DNA from: Cryobacterium sp.
Lineage (GTDB): Bacteria; Actinomycetota; Actinomycetes; Actinomycetales; Microbacteriaceae
Assembly: GCF_025463825.1 (NCBI RefSeq)
Contig: NZ_JAODBG010000024.1
Location: 1-47,173 of the forward strand
Reading direction: 5' to 3'
Length of the DNA stretch: 47,173 nucleotides
In this document: positions 7,004 through 13,653 of the stretch, in pieces
How the letters are laid out: every line of letters starts with the position of its first letter
Numbering within the stretch: position 1 is the first letter of the stretch
The notes under the pieces: generated by a model
Seen by the model: only the letters and a program-made list of their open reading frames with translations
What the model was told of the DNA's origin: nothing
The model's database searches: none
Made by a program: the position numbers and the translations under genes

Positions 7004-7644
7004 CTGACCCGCAGGCCGGCTGATTCGGCACGCGCCCGGAGAGCGACGATACCGATCTCCGCCCAGGGGAACACCGCGCTGCGCCGGCCCCTCGCGTCCT
7101 CGAGGATACCCTCGTAGGCATGGTCGCAGTCGGGGTCGCCGCTGACCTCCACCAGGAGGGCACCGTTCCCGCCGATCAACTGAGCGCATCGGGCGAGCAG
7201 GGCTCCGGGGTCGCCGCCGATGCCGATGTTGCCGTCGAGCAGGAGCGCCGTGCCCCAGCCACCCGCGAGCGGCAGGGGGTCGAAGACCGACCGGTTCAGC
7301 ACGGTCAGGCCGGCCGCGGTGGCGATGCGCACGGCGGTCGGTGACACGTCCACTCCCGCGGCGGCCAGTCCCAGGTCCAGCGCCGCCCGAATCATCCGGC
7401 CGGGTCCGCAGCCGATGTCCAGGACCGGCCCGGTCGCACCGTCCAACACGGCGAGGTCGGTGGCATCGGCATCGGCGCTCCACCGGCCGGCGTCCATGGG
7501 CACTGACGCGGGCAGTCGCGCCGTGTCGTGCCGGAGGAACAAGACCGCAGTTTCCGCCACGAGCGCTGCCGCGTAAGGCTCGCCACCGCCGGATCCGAAG
7601 GTGCTGGGGGTGTCGAGGTCTGGCCGGCCCGCGAGCATCGTCAT
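6952..7644 (-). CDS. Class I SAM-dependent methyltransferase
   Basis: A 230-residue protein with a Rossmann methyltransferase core. Motif I is GPVLDIGCGPGRM (about residues 72-84). An acidic end of strand 2 follows (AAAGVDVSPTAV), and LLLDGNIGIGG takes the place of motif IV. Near the C-terminus FPWAEIG precedes the last strands. The start ATG 7644 overlaps the stop of the DUF2064 gene as ATGA, showing translational coupling; the longer open frame is rejected because its N-terminus is an Arg/Pro-rich shadow. It is the last gene of the GT2-DUF2064-methyltransferase operon, so it probably acts on the same sugar or lipid product. The acceptor is unknown. Confidence 0.83.
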   Translation of the reverse strand: MTMLAGRPDLDTPSTFGSGGGEPYAAALVAETAVLFLRHDTARLPASVPMDAGRWSADADATDLAVLDGATGPVLDIGCGPGRMIRAALDLGLAAAGVDVSPTAVRIATAAGLTVLNRSVFDPLPLAGGWGTALLLDGNIGIGGDPGALLARCAQLIGGNGALLVEVSGDPDCDHAYEGILEDARGRRSAVFPWAEIGIVALRARAESAGLRVSQDWIRDGRWFARLVRR

Positions 7645-8282
7645 CGCAGTGCCTCGCTCAACTGGGCGACGCCGAAACCGGCCAGGGTCGCCGCGAACCG
7701 GCCGTGGGGCTCGAGGGCCGCCACCGTGTAGGCGTCCTCGATGTGATCGACGTCGGTGAGCGTCGGCAGCATCCGCACCCGAAGCCCGGCTCCGCGCAGC
7801 CTGTCGAGCTGGCGGGCACCGGTGTCGGCCCGGGACATCGGCACGCCGCGGACGAGGTCGCCGTCCGGGTTGCGCAGCGCCAGAGCCCAGAAGCCGCCGT
7901 CGGCGGCCGGGCCGAACCACGCGTCGACGTCAGCCGGCCAGTCCGCGAAAAGAGGGGCCAGTACGCGGGCGGACACCTGTGGGGTGTCCATCCCGATGAG
8001 CACGGCGGGTTCGGTGCAGCCGTCGAAGATCGCACCGATCCGGGCGTCCAGGCCCCCGGCCACCTGCGGCACAACGTCGTACCCCGCGGAGGCCGCGGGC
8101 GCGCGATGGCCGTCGAAGGCGAGCACCCGGCGAGTGGCCGGCAGCGACCTGACCGCGGTGAACGTGTCGTCGAGGCTGGCTGCGGCGAGCTCCGCCGCCT
8201 GCTCGAGGCTGAGCGGCGGGTGCAGCCGCGTCTTCACCTTGCCGGGCAGGCACTCCTTGGCGAGCAGGATGAGCGTGGTCAT
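7641..8282 (-). CDS. DUF2064 / TIGR04282-type glycosyltransferase-like protein
   Basis: A 213-residue GT-A-like protein. The N-terminal motif LILLAKECLPGKVKTRL matches the nucleotidyltransferase-like signature of DUF2064, and VLIGMDTPQVSARVL and PAADGGFWALALR are further family marks. The family is named after arsenosugar clusters but is widespread next to GT2 enzymes; no radical-SAM ArsS or ArsM is nearby, so an arsenosugar role is not supported. It is coupled on both sides by ATGA overlaps (8279-8282 and 7641-7644). A sugar or nucleotidyl transfer acting with the GT2 partner is inferred. Confidence 0.83.
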   Translation of the reverse strand: MTTLILLAKECLPGKVKTRLHPPLSLEQAAELAAASLDDTFTAVRSLPATRRVLAFDGHRAPAASAGYDVVPQVAGGLDARIGAIFDGCTEPAVLIGMDTPQVSARVLAPLFADWPADVDAWFGPAADGGFWALALRNPDGDLVRGVPMSRADTGARQLDRLRGAGLRVRMLPTLTDVDHIEDAYTVAALEPHGRFAATLAGFGVAQLSEALR

Positions 8283-8947
8283 CGCCCGGCCTGCTTGAGG
8301 AGCCGGGACATGTCGCCGATGGCGGTGAGGGTGCCGCGCACGGTGCCGGTCACTTTGCTGCGTCCCACCCGCGGGGCGTAGGGCGTATCCACCTCGCGGA
8401 TGCGCCAGCCTGCCGCGGCGGCCTTGAGGAAAACCTCGAGCGGGTAGCCACTGCGTCGGTCCTGCAGGTCGAGGGACAGGAGGTCTTCCCTCCGGGCGGC
8501 CCGCATCGGGCCCAAGTCATAGATGTTCACACCTGTTATTCGGCGCAGTCGCCAAGAAAGAGTGGTATTTGCTATCCGGGCGTGCAGCGGCCATGATCCG
8601 GCGGTCGTGGGGCGGCGCCGGCCGAGTACCAGATCGGCGTCCCCGGCGGCGACGGGGTCCGCCACCAGGGGCAGGTCCCGCGGGTCCATCGACGCGTCGG
8701 CATCGCAGAACGCCACGACAGGAGCGCTCGCGTGCAGCAACCCGGCGTGGGCAGCGGCCCCGAAACCGCGGCGCGCCTCGTGCACCACGGTGGCGCCGGC
8801 GGCGAGGGCGATCTCGGCGGACCCGTCGGTCGACCCGTTGTCCACGACGATGGCCCGGTAGCCTTCGGGCAGCCGGCCCAACAGCCACGGCAGCGCGCCG
8901 GCCTCGTTCAAACACGGCAAAACGACATCGACCCGGAACTCACTCAC
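8279..8947 (-). CDS. GT2-family glycosyltransferase, first gene of a three-gene operon
   Basis: A 222-residue soluble GT-A enzyme: DVVLPCLNEAGALPWLL, IVVDNGSTDGSAEIA, then the DxD site FCDADASMDP (about residues 81-90), and VDTPYAPRVGRSKVTGTV with the RSK motif usual in polyprenyl-phosphate sugar synthases. No C-terminal membrane helices, unlike the GtrB type. GTG 8947 is 6 bases after TAGGGT (8959-8954), indicating a leaderless transcript. It leads the coupled set with DUF2064 and the methyltransferase, and is divergent from the two-component system across the shared 23-bp motif. Confidence 0.85.
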   Translation of the reverse strand: MSEFRVDVVLPCLNEAGALPWLLGRLPEGYRAIVVDNGSTDGSAEIALAAGATVVHEARRGFGAAAHAGLLHASAPVVAFCDADASMDPRDLPLVADPVAAGDADLVLGRRRPTTAGSWPLHARIANTTLSWRLRRITGVNIYDLGPMRAARREDLLSLDLQDRRSGYPLEVFLKAAAAGWRIREVDTPYAPRVGRSKVTGTVRGTLTAIGDMSRLLKQAGR

Positions 8948-8986
8948 TCTCCGACCCTACGGCGGGGGACGCCGCCGACCGGCCCG

Positions 8987-9009
8987 CGAAACGTTACGGA
9001 GTGCGGACG
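8987..9009 (+). promoter_or_regulatory. Shared island motif, copy 2 (between GT2 operon and two-component system)
   Basis: A 23-base stretch beginning CGAAACGTTACGGAGTGC, matching copy 1 (5229-5250). Inside it GTTACGGA is followed by a looser GTGCGGA, a direct-repeat look typical of OmpR-family sites. It lies almost exactly midway between the -10 of the GT2 operon (8954-8959) and that of the regulator gene (9035-9040), at -38 to -60 of both presumed starts. Its role is inferred. Confidence 0.55.
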
Positions 9010-9046
9010 GATCCGAAAATAGCGGCGAAGCGCATAACCTTCAGGA

Positions 9047-9808
9047 GTGACTCCATCGCCCAGCGCCGGCTCGCCCGACGCGCCACGCCGCGTCCTCGTC
9101 GTCGACGACGACCCCACGGTATCCGAGATCGTCTGCCGCTACCTGAGCGCGGCCGGGTTCGCCGTCGAGCGGGCGCCAGACGGCCTGGCCGGCCTCCACC
9201 AGGCCGAGGAGAATCGGCCCGACCTGGTGGTCCTCGACCGCATGCTGCCCGGGCTGGACGGACTCGAGGTCTGCGGACGACTCAAGGCGGCGTGGGCCGT
9301 GCCGGTGATCATGCTCACCGCCCTCAACGAAGAGGAGGACCGGATCGACGGCCTCGAGGCCGGCGCCGACGACTACCTCGCCAAGCCGTTCTCCCCGCGG
9401 GAGCTCGTGCTGCGGGTGCAATCCGTGCTGCGCCGGAACGCGCCGGAGCCGGCACCAGGTGGGCCGACCGAGGTCGGGCCGTTCTCGTTGGACCTGGCGG
9501 CGCACGAGGTGCGGATGTTCGGTGTCCCGCTCGTGCTCACCGCGCGTGAGTTCGACTTGCTGGCCCACCTGATCGGGCGCCCGCACCTGGCGCTGAGCCG
9601 GGAGGACCTCCTGAAATCGGTTTGGGGTTGGGATTTCGGTGACCTGTCCACGGTCACCGTGCACGTGCGACGGCTGCGCGAGAAGATCGAGGTGGACCCG
9701 ACCCGCCCGCTCCTGCTGAACACCGTCTGGGGCGTCGGCTACCGGTTCGACCCGTCACCGCTGGGCGCCTCCGGTTCCGCCCAGCAGGACGCCGGGGCCC
9801 GCCGGTGA
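9047..9808 (+). CDS. OmpR-family response regulator
   Basis: A 253-residue two-component regulator. The receiver domain has the acidic pair VLVVDDDP (D20-D22), the phospho-acceptor D64 in LVVLDRMLPGLDG, T91 in IMLTALN and K113 in LAKPFSP. The winged-helix DNA-binding domain follows (from about residue 140), with LTAREFDLLAHLIGRP, VTVHVRRLREKIE and the closing VWGVGYRF. GTG 9047 lies 6 bases after TAACCT (9035-9040), pointing to leaderless expression. The kinase follows with a GTGA overlap. The likely targets are its own promoter and the neighbouring GT, oxidoreductase and methyltransferase operons through the shared motif. Confidence 0.92.
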   Translation: MTPSPSAGSPDAPRRVLVVDDDPTVSEIVCRYLSAAGFAVERAPDGLAGLHQAEENRPDLVVLDRMLPGLDGLEVCGRLKAAWAVPVIMLTALNEEEDRIDGLEAGADDYLAKPFSPRELVLRVQSVLRRNAPEPAPGGPTEVGPFSLDLAAHEVRMFGVPLVLTAREFDLLAHLIGRPHLALSREDLLKSVWGWDFGDLSTVTVHVRRLREKIEVDPTRPLLLNTVWGVGYRFDPSPLGASGSAQQDAGARR

Positions 9809-10938
9809 ACGTCACCGGACTGGTGAGCGTCGTGGTGATCGCGCTGGCCAGCGCCATCATCGTCGGAGCGCTCGGCCTGATCACCCTGCGACTGCTCTCC
9901 CGGTACTCCCTGGTGCTGCAACTGCTGGTGGTGGCCCTGGCCACGATCGTGTCGGTGGTCAGCGGGATGGCCGCGGCCGCGTCGCTGATGTACGTGTCAG
10001 ACCACGACCTGACCGTGTTCTACTTCGTCGCCGGCGTCGCCGGCAGCGTGTCGCTACTCATGGCGGGCCTGCTGGGTCGCGCACTGGTGCAGGACAGCCG
10101 GCACCTCACCCGGGCCGCCGCGAACCTCGGCCGCGGCGAGCCGATGACGTCGGTCGAGCGACACAGCAATACCGAGTTCGCCGCGCTGGCCGGCCAGCTC
10201 GCCGCCACCGGGGAGCGCCTGCAGGAGCTGCGTGACCGGGAGGGCCGGATCGATGCGTCCCGCCGGGACCTGGTCGCCTGGATCTCCCACGATCTGCGCA
10301 CCCCGCTGGCCGGCATCCGGGCGATGGCGGAGGCGCTCGAGGATGACATGGTCGAGGACCCCGCCCGGTACCACCGTCAGATCCGCGGGCAGGTGGACCG
10401 GCTGAGCGGGATGGTCGACGACCTCTTCGAGCTGTCCCGCATCCACTCGGGTACCCTGCGTCTGAGGGTGGTGCAGGTGGCCCTGTACGACCTGATCAGC
10501 GACACCGTCGCCGACCTCGGGCCGGTGGCACGCGCAAAGAGCCTCGACCTGCGTTTCGAGGGAGCGATGGGACTGACGATCCCGGCCGATCCGGCCGAGT
10601 TGTCCCGTGCCGTCGGCAATCTCGTCATGAACGCTGTGCAGCAGTCGGCGCCGGGCAGCGCCATCGTCGTCGCGGTGACCGAGCACGCCGACGGCCGCGC
10701 CGTGATCTCGGTGCAGGACAGCGCCGGCGGCATCGATCCCCGCGACCTCGAGCGGGTTTTCGAAGCGGGTTGGCGCGGGACCGAACCGCGCACGCCGGGC
10801 GCCGAACCCGCCGACGAGGGTCGCGCCGGCCTGGGCCTGGCGATCGTGGCCGGCATCGTCGCCGCGCACGGCGGTGACGTGGCGGTGCAGAACCTGGCCG
10901 GCGGATGCCGGTTCGACCTGCTGCTCCCGGCATCCTGA
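9805..10938 (+). CDS. Sensor histidine kinase
   Basis: A 377-residue kinase with three hydrophobic segments in the first 95 residues (about 5-30, 35-63, 72-95). The loops between them are very short, so it probably senses within the membrane or envelope rather than by a large outer domain. A HAMP-like linker follows, then the dimerisation helix with the phospho-accepting H162 in AWISHDLRTPLAG. The ATPase domain shows the N box (NLVMNAVQQSAPGS), a DSAGGI G1 box and GLGLAIVAGIVAAHGG. GTG 9805 overlaps the regulator stop (GTGA), so the pair is co-translated. Confidence 0.9.
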   Translation: MNVTGLVSVVVIALASAIIVGALGLITLRLLSRYSLVLQLLVVALATIVSVVSGMAAAASLMYVSDHDLTVFYFVAGVAGSVSLLMAGLLGRALVQDSRHLTRAAANLGRGEPMTSVERHSNTEFAALAGQLAATGERLQELRDREGRIDASRRDLVAWISHDLRTPLAGIRAMAEALEDDMVEDPARYHRQIRGQVDRLSGMVDDLFELSRIHSGTLRLRVVQVALYDLISDTVADLGPVARAKSLDLRFEGAMGLTIPADPAELSRAVGNLVMNAVQQSAPGSAIVVAVTEHADGRAVISVQDSAGGIDPRDLERVFEAGWRGTEPRTPGAEPADEGRAGLGLAIVAGIVAAHGGDVAVQNLAGGCRFDLLLPAS

Positions 10939-10949
10939 CTCGCGCATCC

Positions 10950-11019
10950 CGTTACGCGGGTCGTACGCCGCTGCGCGGGTGGCGCGCCACCCGCGTTGCG
11001 GCGCCTTGCCCGCGTAGCG
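10950..11019. repeat. Long imperfect palindrome between convergent genes
   Basis: The core 10974-10995 is a perfect 22-bp palindrome centred on GGCGCGCC. Symmetry extends with a few mismatches to 10950-11019, giving arms of 35 bases. It lies between the histidine kinase and the convergent epimerase-like gene. It could form a strong hairpin that stops transcription from both sides, although there is no T-run. Confidence 0.7.
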
Positions 11020-11074
11020 CGCGAAGGCTTCCCGTCCGAGGGCGCCCACGTCGGCGGTGTTGCGGGAGGGGGGA

Positions 11075-12193
11075 TCAGCGCACGGCGGTGCGGAGCGGTG
11101 CGCTGGCGAACTCGATCATGCCGTCCTCGAAGCTGATCGACGGGCGCCAGTCCAGTTCGGTGCGCAGCCGTTCGGACGATGCGGTGATGTGCCGCACATC
11201 GCCCAGGCGGTACTGCCCGGTCACAACCGGCGCCGGGCCGCCCGCCGCTCGGCTGAGCGCCTCGGCCATGTCGCCGATGGTGTGCACGGTACCGCTGCCC
11301 ACGTTGAAGGCCCGGAAGGTGCCGTCACCACCGGTGGCGGCGGTCCAGCCGATCGCGGCGAGATTGGCGGAGGCGATGTCACGCACGTGCACGAAGTCGC
11401 GGCGCTGCCGGCCGTCCTCATACACCTGCGGAGCCTCGCCGCGTGCCAGCGCCGACCGGAACAGCGAGGCGACGCCCGCATACGGCGTGTTCTGGGGCAT
11501 TCCGGGTCCGTAGACGTTGTGGTAGCGCAGGGCGGCCACCCGTCCCCCGGTGCCGCGGCTCCAGGACGTCGCGAGGTATTCCTGGCCCAGTTTGCTGCTC
11601 GCGTAGACGTTGCGCGGGTCGAGCGGGTCGTCCTCACCGACGAGGGCCGGCTCGAGCGGCTTCCCGGTCGCATCGTCGACCGGGTCGAACCGTCCCGCGT
11701 CCAGATCGCGCGCGCGCCGGGGGCCCGGACGGGCGAATTCGGTGGCGCTGCGATAGCTGCCCTCGCCGTAGACCACCATCGATGACGCCAGGACGAGGCG
11801 TGCGATACCGGCGGCCTGCATGCCCGCCAGCAGCACGGCGGTGCCCACCTCGTTGCTGTGCACGTAGTCCGGCGCGTCGGAGAAGTCGACGCCGAGGCCC
11901 ACCTTCGCCGCCTGATGGCAGACCACGTCGATGCCGCGCAGGGACCGCGCGACCACGGCCGCATCCGTCACGTCGCCGACGACGAACTCGACCCGGGGGT
12001 CCGGAGTGGGCAGGCCGCCGTGCACATCGCCGCGGAGGGAATCGAGCACCCGCACCTGCCAGCCCCGGTCCAGCGCTGCCGACACGATGGCGCCGCCGAT
12101 AAAGCCGGCGCCGCCGGTGACCAGCAGGTTGCCGGGTGTCGGCGCGGCGGCAGGCTCGGTGACGGCAGGATTCTTCGGCTGGGAAGCGGACAC
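11075..12193 (-). CDS. Extended-SDR sugar-nucleotide epimerase/dehydratase
   Basis: A 372-residue NAD-dependent enzyme of the GalE/WcaG superfamily. The nucleotide-binding motif is NLLVTGGAGFIGG (about residues 22-34) and the catalytic tyrosine and lysine are in RNVYASSKLGQEYLA, with SSMVVYGEG before them; the motif YHNVYGPGMPQNTPYAG is typical of sugar epimerases. The GTG start at 12193 lies 5 bases after the DUF5719 stop with only a weak ribosome site, so it may rely on coupling to the upstream gene. It sits at the end of the WhiB2/GT/DUF5719 side but could serve the glycosyl island next to it. The sugar substrate cannot be told. Confidence 0.85.
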   Translation of the reverse strand: MSASQPKNPAVTEPAAAPTPGNLLVTGGAGFIGGAIVSAALDRGWQVRVLDSLRGDVHGGLPTPDPRVEFVVGDVTDAAVVARSLRGIDVVCHQAAKVGLGVDFSDAPDYVHSNEVGTAVLLAGMQAAGIARLVLASSMVVYGEGSYRSATEFARPGPRRARDLDAGRFDPVDDATGKPLEPALVGEDDPLDPRNVYASSKLGQEYLATSWSRGTGGRVAALRYHNVYGPGMPQNTPYAGVASLFRSALARGEAPQVYEDGRQRRDFVHVRDIASANLAAIGWTAATGGDGTFRAFNVGSGTVHTIGDMAEALSRAAGGPAPVVTGQYRLGDVRHITASSERLRTELDWRPSISFEDGMIEFASAPLRTAVR

Positions 12194-12198
12194 GATGA

Positions 12199-13653
12199 TT
12201 ACCGCGGGTAGACCGGGATGGCCTGTACGAGCGCCCCGATCGGGCTGACGGTGTAGGAAGACGCGAGCCCGTCACCCGAGTAACCGACCGACGCCGCGAT
12301 CCCCTCACCTCCGGTGACCAGGTAGGCGATGGATTCGGTCACGCCGGTGACGACCGACTGGCCGGCCGGCACGGTGAGGGTGGTGACCGCGCCGCCGTCG
12401 GCGGTGAGGGTGAGCACGGAGTCCACGTCGGACGTGTTCGCCAGGTGGAGGGCCGGCGCCGGGCCCGGCGCGATGTAGACGAGGAACTCGTCCGCTTGGG
12501 CGGCGGCGGCGCTGGCCCAGGTGAAGTCCCGGGTGGCGGTGCCGGTGACAGTGGTCAGGGCCGCGGCGACGAGGGGCTGGTCGCCGGCCAGGCTCACGGT
12601 GTAGTTGCCCGGCGCGATCCCGCTCAACGGGATCTCGGTGGCCAGGCCGGGCTGGATCACCACCTCGAGCGACGTGCCGGCCGAGGCGCCGTCTTCGCTC
12701 TGCACGCCGACGCTCACCGTGGCCGGGGCGTCGCCGGGGACCAGCACCCGCACCGTCGGGGTGTCCTCGGACACTGCTCCCTCATCGACGGACACCTCGG
12801 CGCCCGGCGGTGTGACGACGACACCGGGGATGACCTGCTCGGTCGCGGCGTCGGTGGTTGGGCCGAGAAGTTCGGCTCCGCCGGGCTGGATGCCGCTGAT
12901 GACGCTCTGCTGGAGGGCCGCAGCGACCTGCCCCCCGGTGGCCTGCACGTGCACCACCGGTGAGAGCAGGTTGGGGGCGAGGCCGGCGAGGGAGATGATT
13001 CGCTGGGTGCCCGGCTGGACCAGGATTCCGGTGGATCCAGGGGCGTCCACCTGGCCGGTCTCGCCGTAAACGGTGAGGTCGACCGTGGCCACCACCGTGG
13101 AGGGGTTGCTGAGCAGCACCAGGCTGGTGCGGCCCACGTCGGTGGAGCCGCCGACCAGCCAGGAGTCGCTGTCGGCTGCAGTGCAGGCCGACGTGGCGAG
13201 CCCGCCGAGGGTTTCGCTGGCGGCGTTCTGGGACTGGGCGCCGTTGACGAGCGCGGCGGCCTGGGCGGCGGCGCCCGCCGGCACGGTCAGCAGTTGCGGG
13301 GCGCCGTCCCTGGCGCTCTCGGCGTTTTCGACGGCAGCCAGGTCGGAACGGGTGACGTCCACGACGGCACCGCCGGTGCCGGCAGCCCGGGCGCCGTAGA
13401 CGGTGTCGAAGCGGCTGACGGACGTGGCGACATCCGCCTGGCTGGAGTCAGCGGCCAGGGTGAGCAGCGGACCGGGACACACCTGCGTCTGGTCGCTGGC
13501 GACGGGGGTGACCAGCGTGGCCTCCGGCTCGCTCACGACCGCCGGCCAGGGCGCGAGTGCCGCTCCACCCACGGCGACGACGACGACGACGATGCCGGCC
13601 AGCCCGGCGGTCATCCGGGCTCCGACGAGGGCCACCCTGCGCTTAGTGACCAT
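12199..13653 (-). CDS. DUF5719 family exported protein
   Basis: A 484-residue protein with a signal-anchor helix (LAGIVVVVVAVGGAALAPW, about residues 18-36) and a long Ala/Val/Thr-rich outer part that looks all-beta, with repeated patterns such as VVLLSNPSTVVATVDLTVYGE and LHLANTSDVDSVLTLTADGG. This matches the actinobacterial DUF5719 family, which stands beside a giant GT2-membrane protein and WhiB2 in many genomes. Its function is unknown; a partner of the giant GT in cell-wall glycan assembly is inference. ATG 13653 overlaps the end of the GT gene by 11 bp. Confidence 0.83.
   Translation of the reverse strand: MVTKRRVALVGARMTAGLAGIVVVVVAVGGAALAPWPAVVSEPEATLVTPVASDQTQVCPGPLLTLAADSSQADVATSVSRFDTVYGARAAGTGGAVVDVTRSDLAAVENAESARDGAPQLLTVPAGAAAQAAALVNGAQSQNAASETLGGLATSACTAADSDSWLVGGSTDVGRTSLVLLSNPSTVVATVDLTVYGETGQVDAPGSTGILVQPGTQRIISLAGLAPNLLSPVVHVQATGGQVAAALQQSVISGIQPGGAELLGPTTDAATEQVIPGVVVTPPGAEVSVDEGAVSEDTPTVRVLVPGDAPATVSVGVQSEDGASAGTSLEVVIQPGLATEIPLSGIAPGNYTVSLAGDQPLVAAALTTVTGTATRDFTWASAAAAQADEFLVYIAPGPAPALHLANTSDVDSVLTLTADGGAVTTLTVPAGQSVVTGVTESIAYLVTGGEGIAASVGYSGDGLASSYTVSPIGALVQAIPVYPR

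Noticed and set aside
6952-8947. Arsenosugar biosynthesis cluster
   Set aside because: DUF2064 and GT2 are present, but there is no radical-SAM ArsS or ArsM and the methyltransferase lacks a recognisable Cys set.
1355-12193. Prophage or transposon as the origin of the accessory block
   Set aside because: No integrase, transposase, terminal repeat or attachment site was found, and codon use looks like that of the neighbours.
13568-13586. GAC-type triplet run as a tandem repeat
   Set aside because: It is simply the valine codon run of the DUF5719 signal helix.
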